Shown: piece by piece, positions 58,977 through 60,934 of the stretch | Position numbering within the stretch: position 1 is the stretch's first letter | Layout: every line of letters starts with the position of its first letter | Assembly (NCBI RefSeq): GCF_023898315.1 | Contig: NC_064616.1 | Location: 706,457,389 to 706,521,388 of the forward strand | Reading direction: 5' to 3' | From: Schistocerca nitens | Lineage: Eukaryota > Arthropoda > Insecta > Orthoptera > Acrididae | Length of the DNA: 64,000 nucleotides | The notes under the pieces: model-generated | What the model saw: only the letters and a program-made list of their open reading frames with translations | Told to the model about the DNA's origin: nothing | Databases searched by the model: none | Made by a program: the position numbers and the translations under genes

Positions 58977-59433
58977 CTTTCATGACTACCAACACAAGCA
59001 ACCTGTGGGAATATAGGAATCATTTTGAAAGCTGTTTTCTTTTTTTAAAAAATCTAACTGGGGTAAGCGAAGGATCTACAAATTCTACCCCACTCCTCCA
59101 TCCCCAAAAAAACAGTTGATAATGACAAAAATAACTGGAAACAGTCTGATTATATAACACAATTATTCAAAACATTTTTTAAAAATAATTGTCAAATGAC
59201 ATGTCACATAATAAGCATCATTTGTACATTGCGTTCTACGTAGAAACCATCTTTCTCCACGGACAAAGTATAAAAGCAAAAAAATACTTACTGTCAAAAT
59301 TCAGGCTTATTGTTGCATTACTCTCTCCTAATTCATTTTTAGCTGTCACTTTGTATTTGCCAGCATCCTCAACAGTGACATTTTTAATTTCAAGTGTTGC
59401 AAAGTAGGAATGACCATCCTTTTCAACAGACAG
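604..59433 (-). CDS. bt: Projectin/twitchin gene, partial (15 exons; N-terminal Ig block and start of PEVK)
   Basis: Giant titin-like protein of striated muscle; in insect flight muscle projectin lies in the connecting (I-band to A-band) filaments and adds passive stiffness, elsewhere it lies along thick filaments. Fifteen minus-strand exons, all with AG/GT borders and matching phases, add up to 760 codons with no internal stop: 59292-59433, 43205-43340, 40037-40240, 34128-34429, 33332-33552, 28368-28679, 21805-21895, 21534-21706, 16064-16246, 15876-15955, 12690-12856, 11103-11125, 10095-10166, 7488-7574, 604-690. Product: C-terminal half of one I-set Ig, six full Ig domains, then K/E/P/V-rich sequence. 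Signature Ig pieces are seen (PxPxxTWY, DxGxYxCxxxNxxGE). Drosophila projectin has about eight Ig domains before PEVK, so the first Ig here is probably Ig2. Start codon, kinase and Fn3/Ig core are outside the window. Gene family is near certain; the name projectin rather than generic twitchin rests on the PEVK exons. Confidence 0.93.
691..1599. other. Intron sequence, no gene recognised
   Basis: Left part of the 6.8-kb intron between PEVK exons. A 128-codon plus-strand open frame at 1,169-1,555 has no recognisable motif and is probably chance or an unrecognised part of the neighbouring Penelope-like fossil. Confidence 0.5.
1600..2610 (+). mobile_element. Penelope-like retroelement fossil (RT and GIY-YIG parts)
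   Basis: Reading plus-strand frames with shifts gives QGVPMGLPPSPVM (RT motif of the GxPMG type), a degenerate catalytic box RYTDNIFVVW (usual form RYVDD), FFNHLNKIHQN, LWFLDVHVKKKPDGTL and FYRKPLTNP, all hallmarks of Penelope-like reverse transcriptase. Farther on, HIFRKLANI and RQDNKSALTEHSLMEKH match the end of the GIY-YIG endonuclease region. Many stops and frameshifts: inactive. Ends are uncertain; sequence from about 1,170 to 1,600 may belong to it but I cannot place it. Confidence 0.75.
2830..4320. other. AT-rich intron, no gene recognised
   Basis: Apart from the short repeat near 3,070-3,200 nothing is recognised. A 98-codon plus-strand frame at 3,604-3,900 has no family resemblance and no splice or codon support. 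Confidence 0.5.
3070..3200. repeat. Degenerate copy of a SINE-like dispersed repeat
   Basis: The block GTGAATCTTTCACTCTGCAG followed by AACTCGAACCCAG resembles the head of the repeat at 8,397-8,745 (ATTTTCACTCTG... and a B-box-like GACTCAAACTTGGG). Strongly diverged. Confidence 0.45.
4330..4850 (-). mobile_element. Tc1-like transposase remnant
   Basis: Minus-strand reading from 4,850 gives NEWQDVVISDESQFCVQRHD (the DE box around the first catalytic Asp of Tc1 transposases), then, after breaks, CYPDLSPADNICSWV, which corresponds to the SPDLxPIExxW box with the catalytic Glu/Asp changed. The order along the minus strand is correct for a Tc1-like protein. Frameshifts and deletions; dead. Confidence 0.65.
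4851..5075 (-). mobile_element. 3'-end fragment of a CR1/jockey-type LINE with TGTAGA tail
   Basis: Begins on the plus strand with repeated CATCTA units, then TACTCTGCAA...CACATTTAAGTGCCTGGCA and TTCATCGAACCACC. The same order occurs at 27,163-27,640, where the minus strand still encodes the end of a LINE reverse transcriptase. The simple repeat is therefore the 3' tail of a 5'-truncated LINE in minus orientation. Confidence 0.75.
5076..7487. other. AT-rich intron, no gene recognised
   Basis: Contains only the CA microsatellite. Open frames of 98 codons on the minus strand (6,167-6,463; 6,620-6,916) show no family features. A K/E-rich patch near 6,490 was examined as a possible PEVK exon and not accepted. 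Confidence 0.5.
5837..5890. repeat. (CA)27 microsatellite
   Basis: Uninterrupted CA dinucleotides. Confidence 0.98.
7488..7574 (-). CDS. bt: bt PEVK exon (87 bp, phase 0/0)
   Basis: 29 codons starting KVEEKVEKKKEQKVPEKK and ending KKVEPQK, bordered by TTGTCTTTAG and GTAATT. Same length and phase as the exon at 604-690, suggesting tandem exon duplication followed by divergence. Confidence 0.9.
7685..7884. mobile_element. Foldback/MITE-like element
   Basis: Left arm (about 7,685-7,755: TGAATCTTAAAACAATCCAA then TTTATTTCTGGTGACTG) is repeated in reverse complement in the right arm (about 7,808-7,884: CGGTCACCAGAAATAAATG then TTGGCTTGGACTGTTTCAGG). About 70-bp arms around a roughly 50-bp loop, no coding capacity. 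Arms are imperfect, so the copy is old. Confidence 0.75.
8397..8745 (-). repeat. tRNA-related SINE-like repeat with duplicated head
   Basis: ATTTTCACTCTG...AGTGTG...ATATGAA occurs at both ends (8,411-8,442 and 8,703-8,740). Between them, minus strand 8,461-8,535 resembles a tRNA: TAGCTCAGTTAGTAGAGCAC (A-box-like) and CAAGTTTGAGTCTTGG (B-box-like). This organisation is a widespread orthopteran dispersed repeat as I know it; the tRNA-like part is too mutated to be a functional tRNA. Confidence 0.7.
8760..10090. other. Intron, no gene recognised
   Basis: No repeat family or exon recognised. The 90-codon plus-strand frame at 9,608-9,880 has no domain features. Confidence 0.5.
10095..10166 (-). 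CDS. bt: bt PEVK exon (72 bp, phase 0/0)
   Basis: 24 codons of KKEEEKKEEKRVEKK, VEEKPEPEK between CATAATAG and GTAACT. Elastic, unstructured segment rich in K, E, P and V. Symmetric phase means it can be skipped without a frameshift; alternative use of PEVK exons is known for insect projectin. Confidence 0.9.
11103..11125 (-). CDS. bt: bt microexon (23 bp): entry into PEVK
   Basis: Acceptor TTTTTTACAG, then AA AAG AAG AAA GTT GAA GAG AAG and donor GTACAG. It takes the single base left by the last Ig exon (G+AA = Glu) to give EKKKVEEK and leaves phase 0, exactly the phase all following PEVK exons need. Without it the Ig block and PEVK exons would be out of frame, which is the best support for so small an exon. 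Confidence 0.82.
12095..12400 (+). mobile_element. LINE reverse-transcriptase fragment (YADD box)
   Basis: Plus-strand translation gives GSVLGPLLFFIYVNDLPNG, one stop, then LYADDTKIVIKG and LDKWFCNNRLVPNYKKTNLI, the classic RT motifs B-E of jockey/CR1-type LINEs, including the catalytic YADD. A truncated, stop-containing fragment inserted sense to plus, opposite to bt. Confidence 0.85.
12401..12689. other. Short intron stretch, nothing recognised
   Basis: Between the RT fragment and the last Ig exon; no motif found. Confidence 0.5.
12690..12856 (-). CDS. bt: bt exon: end of Ig-g, last Ig before PEVK
   Basis: 167-bp exon, phase 2 in, 1 out. Reads NTTIIRESSEI, RLSISSCKKEHSGSYKVTVA, NEYGKADSSADLKVI. 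Completes the seventh Ig seen in this window. Downstream sequence switches to K/E-rich. Confidence 0.93.
13566..13618. repeat. (TC)n microsatellite
   Basis: About 26 TC units without interruption; open frames over it are artefacts. Confidence 0.98.
13705..14834 (-). mobile_element. Tc1-like DNA transposon, degraded
   Basis: Minus strand carries the Tc1-type N-terminal helix-turn-helix (LSEFERG-like: ISEFERGGIIGLREYDVSVW at 14,6xx, then HVERSVCAVQRVCAEW), and farther on pieces compatible with the DDE domain, broken by stops and shifts. Left end GGACATTCATATTCAGGC and right end (reverse strand) GGATGTTCACATTCACAGG form weak terminal inverted repeats, each next to TA, the target site of this superfamily. 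About 1.13 kb. Confidence 0.75.
15000..15875. other. Intron, nothing recognised
   Basis: Remainder of the 3.0-kb intron between the two Ig-g exons. A 96-codon plus-strand frame at 15,575-15,865 has no recognisable features. Confidence 0.5.
15876..15955 (-). CDS. bt: bt exon: middle of Ig-g
   Basis: 80-bp exon, phase 0 in, 2 out: SSEEGKSIEFVAKLVTIDK, KVKVTWYR with the Arg codon split by the donor (AG|gtatgt). The first Ig cysteine is absent (EFVAKL). Separated by only 108 bp from the previous exon. Confidence 0.9.
16064..16246 (-). CDS. bt: bt exon: end of Ig-f and acidic linker to Ig-g
   Basis: 183-bp (61-codon) phase 0/0 exon: GEFSVKLEIASCSESDKGTY, KLVARNEKGEATSQTVEII, then an acidic linker DIPVEEEEKG and PPEFALGLRSI, the A strand of the next Ig. 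The intron before it (5.3 kb) holds the mariner-like and composite SINE insertions. Confidence 0.93.
17077..18609 (-). mobile_element. Mariner-like transposon with 296-bp terminal inverted repeats
   Basis: Ends CAGGGTGAGTCACCTAAC... at 17,077 and the reverse complement ending at 18,609, flanked by TA at 17,075-17,076 and 18,610-18,611. The inverted repeats run for about 296 bp each (17,077-17,372 and 18,314-18,609) with few differences, including indel-free stretches longer than 50 bp, so insertion is fairly recent. It carries one minus-strand transposase frame (17,469-18,059). Total 1,533 bp. Confidence 0.93.
17469..18059 (-). pseudogene. Internally deleted Tc1/mariner-superfamily transposase
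   Basis: 196 codons from ATG. Residues 1-60 form a helix-turn-helix typical of insect DUF4817-type proteins (YSNSEKAEMILIYGECRRNA, then HPTCRTLQNIYRQL); residues 85-115 give a second HTH (HISTRDIARADGLSQSSVMR). The frame then passes directly to YQHDGAPAHS (second catalytic Asp) and WPARSPDLTPLDFFLWGTLK (third catalytic position, Asp). The part with the first catalytic Asp, roughly 130-150 residues in full-length relatives, is missing between HRFHPFH and VYQHDG, in frame. No stops. It runs into the left inverted repeat side without the usual C-terminal tail. Probably non-autonomous but could still bind the ends. Confidence 0.9.
18934..19010 (-). repeat. tRNA-like head of SINE unit (copy 1)
   Basis: GTGCCCGCGGTGGCTCAGAT with A box (TGGCTCAGATGG) and B box (GGTTCGAGTCC) folds as a cloverleaf: 6-7 bp acceptor stem, 5-bp anticodon stem TCTGC/GCAGG, loop CATGTAA (anticodon TGT, Thr-like). 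Position 33 is A instead of the invariant T and no 3' CCA-like context, so a SINE-derived tRNA relic with an RNA polymerase III promoter is more likely than a working tRNA-Thr. Confidence 0.75.
19461..19537 (+). repeat. tRNA-like head of SINE unit (copy 2)
   Basis: Same cloverleaf as copy 1 with B box GGTTTGAGTCC (one change) and anticodon-stem change GCAGG to CCAGG that weakens the stem. Preceded by about 230 bp of unit-specific sequence. Confidence 0.75.
19902..19978 (+). repeat. tRNA-like head of SINE unit (copy 3)
   Basis: As copy 2, with an intact B box GGTTCGAGTCC but anticodon loop CAAGTAA. Unit sequences on both sides are nearly identical to copy 2, so the tandem duplication is recent. 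Confidence 0.75.
20141..21533. other. Intron, no gene recognised
   Basis: GC-richer patch at 20,280-20,960 may be a repeat (possible solo LTR, see rejected items). No open frame with recognisable features. Confidence 0.4.
21534..21706 (-). CDS. bt: bt exon: first part of Ig-f
   Basis: 173-bp exon, phase 1 in, 0 out. Reads VPVIKEKPKVIKIVKKKTV, then IIECTVQSKFAPKCTWFKER (Cys and Trp of the Ig core, with an extra Cys), ending VHVEQVKE. The Ig is divergent from Ig-c/d/e in its first strands, as expected for the domains next to PEVK. Confidence 0.9.
21805..21895 (-). CDS. bt: bt exon: end of Ig-e
   Basis: 91-bp exon, phase 0 in and 1 out: DPQLEDSGLYKCNIKNDL, GELNANLTLNIE. Both Ig cysteines of Ig-e are present when joined to 28,368-28,679. 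Only a 98-bp intron separates it from the next exon. Confidence 0.93.
21989..22027. repeat. G-run tract
   Basis: Plus strand has GGGGAAAGGGAGGGGGAGG and further GGG runs, a sequence able to form a G-quadruplex on the non-coding strand of bt. Confidence 0.7.
22540..24680 (-). mobile_element. Degraded endonuclease/reverse-transcriptase LINE (RTE-like)
   Basis: Minus strand carries, in order and with many shifts, pieces of a non-LTR retrotransposon ORF: KNEIDLMRKMAKHEWLE and NIKSSDGKPILRKEGKTPR (24,180-23,977), the linker and RT region down to about 22,900. The layout matches the long insect LINE family whose copies encode an endonuclease plus RT in one frame. No full RT motif remains intact. 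The clade is a guess; the same family appears in plus orientation at 63,540-64,000. Confidence 0.75.
24828..25140 (-). repeat. tRNA-derived SINE, copy 1
   Basis: Starts GATTTAAGAGAAATA and contains, on the minus strand, AAGGCAACTGCTCACATAAA and a B-box-like GAGTCCGGTTCTGG, followed by AAGTTATCATTACTGTCAAG. The same blocks recur in order at 26,515-26,910. The tRNA-like part is mutated. Confidence 0.7.
25245..25870 (-). mobile_element. Tc1-like transposase piece, minus orientation
   Basis: Minus strand gives VFSDESHFKLSPTDQ (first catalytic Asp), TAQQYVDDILCPVLLSFMTS, LAFHQDNACPHT (second catalytic Asp) and PFSPTENVWNVMGRALQPS (third catalytic Glu region). The N-terminal DNA-binding part is missing. 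Lies head-to-head with the plus-strand piece to its right. Confidence 0.8.
25871..26345 (+). mobile_element. Tc1-like transposase piece, plus orientation
   Basis: Plus strand gives TAQQYIDNILWPVLLPFMVS, LTFQEDNAHWHVARVST, and after a shift the sequence corresponding to the SPTEN region, then a tail similar to the left copy's tail in reverse. Same family as 25,245-25,870, inverted relative to it with the junction near 25,860-25,890. Confidence 0.8.
26515..26910 (-). repeat. tRNA-derived SINE, copy 2 with a partial repeat
   Basis: Minus-strand B-box-like GATTCGAGTCCCGATCTGG and A-box-like TGGCTAAGATGACC are better preserved than in copy 1. AGTTATCATTACC occurs twice (26,777 and 26,878), so the 3' part is duplicated. 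Confidence 0.75.
27163..27640 (-). mobile_element. CR1/jockey-type LINE 3' end (RT C-terminus, TGTAGA tail)
   Basis: The minus-strand frame 27,635-27,243 encodes IERVQKRAARFVLSHSRGES, ADMICELGWKSLQQR and FFPRAVREWNGREIV, the conserved tail of jockey/CR1-type RT proteins, with stop near 27,243. Downstream in the same sense come the 3' UTR and a TGTAGA simple-repeat tail (27,163-27,188 on plus as ACATCT units). 5'-truncated. Confidence 0.9.
27650..28360. other. AT-rich intron, nothing recognised
   Basis: No exon or repeat family recognised. Confidence 0.5.
28368..28679 (-). CDS. bt: bt exon: end of Ig-d and start of Ig-e
   Basis: 312-bp (104-codon) phase 0/0 exon. It opens with DPTGPDGGIYRCHVKNEF, which completes Ig-d, then an acidic linker (EAEPEPEGDG), then GPTFIEKPRIV, IMECKVKANPKPTIVWYREG and ends at ILEVR. 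Because both borders cut the Ig fold at the same place (before the DPxxxDxGxY turn), the exon is one circularly permuted Ig unit. Confidence 0.95.
28985..29658 (+). mobile_element. Tc1-like transposase pseudogene, plus orientation
   Basis: Plus strand reads LSWARDHIGWTLDYCKTVPW and SD (first catalytic Asp, frame then shifts), VRADGRVRVWRRPNEAMDSS, CAMLWSVFTWNGLDPVV, VGIFTDDNVPCHQV (second catalytic position), a broken SPDLxPxE segment, and VESMPRRVA, the usual Tc1-like C-terminus. The N-terminal DNA-binding part is absent. 3' end abuts a SINE fragment. Confidence 0.85.
29659..29790 (+). repeat. tRNA-derived SINE fragment (3' part)
   Basis: GAATCCTGCCTCGGGCATGG, then GATGTCCTTAGGTTAGTTAG and the 3' end CATAGTGCTCAGAGCCATTT. 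Same family as 32,285-32,480 (reverse orientation there). The A-box half is missing; it begins inside the B box directly at the end of the Tc1 pseudogene. Confidence 0.9.
30343..30369. repeat. (TAA)9 microsatellite
   Basis: Perfect trinucleotide repeat. Confidence 0.95.
30380..31290. other. AT-rich intron, nothing recognised
   Basis: Only a poly-A run at 31,150-31,167 stands out. Confidence 0.5.
31300..32275 (-). mobile_element. Tc1-like transposon remnant
   Basis: Minus-strand pieces: ASDGHAFVRSGQLKACNQTV, SSAVVIPCTLTAKQYISLVI, RPIVLPFM joined directly to NIEHIWDIIRQQLEHRP. The QDNA segment with the second catalytic Asp, normally between the last two, is deleted in frame. Farther on the minus strand, toward 32,270, is the N-terminal part, heavily mutated. 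Confidence 0.8.
32285..32480 (-). repeat. tRNA-derived SINE, near full length
   Basis: Minus strand: TGGCCAAAGTGGCCGAGCGG, TTCTAGGCGCTACAGTCTGG, B box GGTTCGAATCCTGCCTCGGG, GATGTCCTTAGGTTAGTTAG and the end CAGAGCCATTTGC. Leucine/serine-type tRNA-like head (GTGGCCGAGCGGTTCTAGGC). Family is abundant in locust-type genomes as far as I know. Confidence 0.92.
32482..33331. other. Intron, nothing recognised
   Basis: No exon or repeat family recognised between the SINE and the Ig-d exon. Confidence 0.5.
33332..33552 (-). CDS. bt: bt exon: first part of Ig-d
   Basis: 221-bp exon, phase 1 in, 0 out. Reads GGDEGGFAPSFIEKPRII, then TMRCKCKAKPKPQVTWYRG (first Cys, Trp) and ends at ELTLEIK, just before the D-x-x-x-x-D-G-G turn that the next exon supplies. 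The following residues in the open frame (VKNTG) are intron read-through beyond GTAAAG. Confidence 0.94.
33781..33860 (-). CDS. bt: Candidate alternative last exon of bt (short N-terminal isoform)
   Basis: Lies in the 575-bp intron after the Ig-c exon. A strong pyrimidine tract ends in TAGTTTTCAG; entering in phase 1 (the phase left by the Ig-c exon) gives V-DNVRSPLDALQEEKKPV, then IEPKVPIA and a TGA at 33,783-33,781. The composition (EEKKPVIEPKVP) resembles PEVK sequence rather than random intron. No donor that would keep frame with the next Ig exon is seen, so use as a terminal exon is the simplest reading. No AATAAA is seen between the stop and the next exon at 33,552, which counts against it. 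Product would be an Ig-only short projectin. Inference; transcript evidence is lacking. Confidence 0.5.
34128..34429 (-). CDS. bt: bt exon: complete Ig-c
   Basis: 302-bp exon that carries a whole I-set Ig: APRFPKKPTI at the start, MECILEANPVPEITWY in the middle (first Cys and Trp), and DGGNYRCNAFNNFGESNANI at the end, with both cysteines present. Phase 2 in, 1 out. Two possible downstream partners exist: the exon at 33,332-33,552 (main form) and the candidate stop-containing exon at 33,781-33,860. Confidence 0.95.
35018..37066 (+). mobile_element. Tigger/pogo-like DNA transposon with intact ends
   Basis: 30-bp terminal inverted repeats with three mismatches: CAAGGAACCCCTTGAGTG at 35,018 and its reverse complement ending at 37,066; TA-like bases lie next to each end (TTA left, TTA right). 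Inside, plus strand, are pieces of a transposase of the CENP-B/Tigger DDE family. 2,049 bp, broken by many stops. Confidence 0.85.
36472..36969 (+). pseudogene. C-terminal part of Tigger-like DDE transposase
   Basis: 165-codon open stretch: FIPSGSTGQIQPLDGCFF is the signature just after the catalytic region of Tigger-type DDE proteins (IPxGxTGxxQPLD). HAITFYQFSLPHYTNMI follows, and a cysteine/histidine-rich end: CDHCDMPFFIWCSWC, then CFEHF and H-x-x-H, a likely zinc-binding tail found in an insect branch of this family. Upstream parts (35,270-36,470) are in other frames with stops, e.g. FKNCSNLDGWLHNFKQ-like DNA-binding sequence near 35,860. Confidence 0.8.
37070..40030. other. AT-rich intron, nothing recognised
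   Basis: Short GTAT repeat at 38,226-38,243. Open frames are short and without features. Confidence 0.5.
40037..40240 (-). CDS. bt: bt exon: second half of Ig-b plus linker
   Basis: 204-bp exon completing the split Trp codon, then YHGKKMIKEAGRY through DGGEYKAVAKNKLGEGTASI and the linker GGDKPK. As in Ig-a, the F-strand cysteine is missing (YKA). Acceptor ATTAAAG and donor GTAAGT. Phase 2 in and 2 out. Confidence 0.94.
40405..40470 (+). repeat. Possible hAT-type terminal sequence
   Basis: GGGTGGGCAACTGGCAGCCC, then AAGGACCATATCTGGCCTGC resembles the CAGGGGTGGGCAAACTnCGGCCC ends of hAT elements. No transposase follows. Confidence 0.4.
40930..42545 (-). repeat. C-rich dispersed repeat, probably a retroelement remnant
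   Basis: The minus strand is C-rich, low in G. Phrases such as YYNIKGRTTFKTTHVITCN and CNPSY recall the cysteine-containing segment of GIY-YIG-bearing Penelope-like proteins, but with many stops I cannot assign it firmly. No inverted or direct terminal repeats found. Known to me as a widespread pattern in orthopteran genomes. Confidence 0.45.
43205..43340 (-). CDS. bt: bt exon: first half of Ig-b
   Basis: 136-bp exon, phase 1 in and 2 out. After a short acidic linker (APVPEDG) it gives the A and B strands (PTFTERPVITQSEDGAKVTF), the first Ig cysteine in FECRLVG, and PKPTITW, with the tryptophan codon split across the donor (TG|gtaagt). Its partner half is the exon at 40,037-40,240. Confidence 0.94.
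43345..46580. other. AT-rich intron, nothing recognised
   Basis: First third of the 15.95-kb intron downstream of Ig-a. A C-run tract lies at 44,687-44,722. A sequence near 46,375-46,440 (GAATTGATCAATGGAACACA) resembles one at 56,115-56,165 and may be a repeat tail. Confidence 0.45.
44687..44722. repeat. C-rich homopolymer tract
   Basis: CTCCCCCCCCCCCCTC followed by several CCCCC runs; the minus strand could form a G-quadruplex. Confidence 0.85.
46583..46780. repeat. Two diverged tandem copies of a ~104-bp unit
   Basis: GTATATAACTTCAT...AATATTTCATGGAAATTT...CTGAACTA...GATGAATTAAAGACCC occurs twice, offset about 104 bp, with about 10% differences. Confidence 0.8.
46900..47700. other. Intron, no gene recognised
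   Basis: GC-richer patch at 47,280-47,470 without recognisable features; a 114-codon plus frame at 46,897-47,241 has no family features. Confidence 0.4.
47718..48110 (+). mobile_element. Penelope-like element fragment
   Basis: Plus frame to 48,074 ends with LAFLPFCDSVTGKVSRFLKQ, HNIKSVFKFPSKYNKL, then GLRRM in the next codons: this is the connector between RT and GIY-YIG in Penelope-like proteins (LPY...GKISRxLxxHxIKxVFxPxxK). Neither the RT core nor the endonuclease is present. Confidence 0.75.
48120..49600. other. AT-rich intron, nothing recognised
   Basis: No open frame or repeat family recognised. Confidence 0.5.
49600..51610 (-). mobile_element. Penelope-like element, minus orientation, near complete RT and GIY-YIG
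   Basis: Minus strand in order: AMGIPLSPVVTNLFME (51,0xx), FRYVDNTFVISPHFIDRLNE, HLNTGFPNIKFTIELEKDGQ, LLFLDVLVKTES (50,95x-50,77x); TYPH; then the endonuclease region with IYNIPCQYG and KEHQRHT-like sequence (50,55x-50,42x) and HCLEISHSMNFDEIKVL. The catalytic box is YVDN instead of YVDD. The 3' tail at 49,620-49,690 (CACCAGATGAAGATAAC on minus) matches the tail of the plus copy. A TA microsatellite has expanded inside it. Confidence 0.85.
49710..49771. repeat. (TA)31 microsatellite
   Basis: Perfect TA repeat within the 3' region of the minus Penelope-like element. Confidence 0.97.
51611..52410 (+). mobile_element. Penelope-like element 3' half, plus orientation
   Basis: Plus strand: PTCFFRCVVDPFVIWPHG (mutated catalytic box; YVDD expected), HLNSHHPNIKFTIGLEKDGQ, LLFLDIPVKRKVDGLFGRSM, YRKPTHTDLYLQASSCYH, then in another frame LPYSGSFSAKISKILRKLNI, and the 3' tail AGCACCTAATGAAGATAATT. 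Endonuclease core largely missing. Inverted against the copy to its left. Confidence 0.85.
52588..52674. repeat. Compound (CT)n(GT)n microsatellite
   Basis: About 20 CT units followed by about 24 GT units. Confidence 0.97.
53340..53578 (+). repeat. tRNA-derived SINE, full length
   Basis: tRNA-like head TCGATAGCTGAGTAGTCAGC (A box) and GCTTCGATTTCCGGCTGAGT (B box), body TCATCATCCTATCATCCCCA and GACACGCAAGTCACCAAAGT, tail GACGGGAGGCCCTAGCCACA and ATTTCATTTC. A family I know as common in orthopteran genomes. Confidence 0.9.
53580..55415. other. AT-rich intron, nothing firm
   Basis: A minus-strand stretch at 54,870-54,800 reads IYQIVHETTTPEESSD after a CTACCAG acceptor-like site, but the phase does not fit the neighbouring bt exons; see rejected items. 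Confidence 0.4.
55425..55740 (+). repeat. Dispersed repeat (SINE/LINE 5'-like)
   Basis: GTGTTAGCTTGAAAACCAAG, GTGAGCCAGACC, CGGCAGATTAATTATCATGG, GCTGGGCCCCAAATTCCACC, and GAAGGGCAACTGACC. The order matches a family I know from locust-type genomes. Not coding here. Confidence 0.65.
55741..56420. other. Intron, nothing recognised
   Basis: Possible repeat tail near 56,100-56,165; otherwise no feature. Confidence 0.45.
56424..56728 (+). mobile_element. Tc1-like transposon, 5' end only
   Basis: Starts ACCGAGGTAACAAAAGTCAC, has AAAGGTATAAAAGGGCAG (a TATA-like promoter), then the transposase start: TAARWELTDSEYGMVVGTRH, FNIPRPIVSRVCREYKI, the helix-turn-helix of a widespread Tc1-like family. Cut off after about 50 codons; the frame has a shift after VSRVC. 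Confidence 0.85.
56730..58880. other. AT-rich intron, nothing recognised
   Basis: No exon or known repeat. A short AT-dinucleotide stretch lies at 58,045-58,080. Confidence 0.5.
58893..58970. repeat. Compound (TG)n(AG)n microsatellite
   Basis: About 17 TG units followed by about 22 AG units. Confidence 0.97.
59292..59433 (-). CDS. bt: bt exon: second half of an N-terminal Ig domain (Ig-a)
   Basis: Encodes 47 codons plus one base, starting LSVEKDGHSYF and ending in the typical F/G-strand segment YKVTAKNELGESNATISL. Acceptor TTTACAG and donor GTAAGT are clear. The usual Ig cysteine of the F strand is replaced by valine (YKV instead of YxC), as is common in twitchin-type I-set domains. Intron phase is 0 before and 1 after. 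The matching first half of this Ig is not found between 59,434 and 64,000, so the upstream intron exceeds 4.5 kb. Confidence 0.92.
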
Positions 59434-59623
59434 CTGTAAAACAAACCACAAGATGAAATTTTAATTTATTTTTCTTGCTGCAAAGATATCTGTGTGAATT
59501 GTCTTATTTATGTTACCACACTATAGCAATTCTACTGATCATAACAAAAGCCCAACACCTCTGTGTCAGTCAGTTTTAAAAATAATAAACTCATATTGGT
59601 ATGGTATATTAATTGGTCTATTG

Positions 59624-60930
59624 CAGGGATGCTCAACACGTCGATCACGATCAACCGGTTGATCGCCATAGCTTTATCATTGATCTTTTAGATTGATCTT
59701 TCAAAACCTTTTTCCAAAATCTCTTGAAATGAGCTGTTTTTGTGAAATATCTGTTTGGTGACAATGAGTGTTCCGCGCAGTAACTGTAGGCTGTAAATCC
59801 CACAACACTATCTTCACTCCTTTCATTCCCATTTCCATTTCACCACCTTTAATGCTCGCGCCAAGCAACAGTCTTTCCTCTTTCATGGTGAGGTTCCTAC
59901 TTGCGAACTGTCAAATTGTAAGTTGTCGGGTTGTGACTGACAGATGCAGTGAGCAGGGAGAGCATTGAGGGTTTGCTGTGTGAGGTGGTGTGGTATTCGG
60001 TACGGGTGCCAAAAAGCTCCACCTCTAGTATGTAGCATAAACCTCTGTTTTCAAGATTCCACAAAACAACAGTGTGCATGACAGAGGTAATGATCAGTTA
60101 AATACTTTGTGTTATCAAAACTCAGTTGCTGTTTGTGCTGACATGTCAAATAACTGCCTTATCACTCATTTTTGAAGCAATCACAATGAAAATAGTGCAA
60201 CAATACACACCACAACAGCACATCTCAGCAACAATGCATGTGACAAGTTTTAGTTCTCACTTAGTACCGTATTTGCGAAAAATGAGTGCAGCTAAACACA
60301 GAAAAACATGCCACTTCCATGGTAAGTGGGAAGAACAGTTTATTGTTGCAGTGCACAAAGACAGTTGTTTATGTTTGATATCTAATGCTAGTTTAGCCTT
60401 ATCTAAAAAGAGAAATAATGAATGCCATTTTACAACAGTTTGTAAAGACTTCAAATTGGAAGCAGCTCTTGGTAGTGAGTTGAAGAGGAAGACACTTTCT
60501 AATCTTAACAGCCAATTACAATCACAACAGTCATTTTTTTGCAAAACCTACTGAAAAAAAAGCATCAAATGTAGCATCATTTTGTGTGTCAGAAGTAGTG
60601 ATGAAACATGCAAAACGATTTTATGATAGCACAGTTGTTACGGAGTGCTTTGTGGCAGCTTGTCAGTCCTTGTTTTCAACATTTAACAACAAGTCAGAGA
60701 TAATATCAGCTATCAGAGATGTGCCTCTGTTAATACCTACAACCAGACCAGAGGTAGTACATCCTTGCCTTGGAACTGGCTTATCCAGCCAATATAGGAG
60801 GACGTACAGTTTAATTTGGACTCTAAACTACCATGCAATTTTGATTTTTTCACAAATATGAAAAATTGCTAGAGGTGGAAGAAGCGATAAGTGGAGCAAC
60901 AATCTTGGAGACAACTGAAGATTGAACATC
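59624..60930 (+). mobile_element. hAT-family transposon remnant (5' end and BED-finger transposase part)
   Basis: Begins with CAGGGATGCTCAACACGTCG and ATCACGATCAACCGG, a hAT-type terminus. The plus frame ending 60,554 contains HGKWEEQFIVAVHKDSCLCL, ISNASLALSKKRNNECHF, TTVCKDF: a C-x2-C ... H-x4-H-type BED zinc finger (second Cys changed to Ser) typical of hAT transposases related to GTF2IRD2/ZBED proteins. Next frame (60,586-60,861): EVVMKHAKRFYDSTVVTECF, NNKSEIISAIRDVPLL, the start of the dimer/RNase-H region. No right terminus found. Confidence 0.82.
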
Positions 60931-60934
60931 AAAT

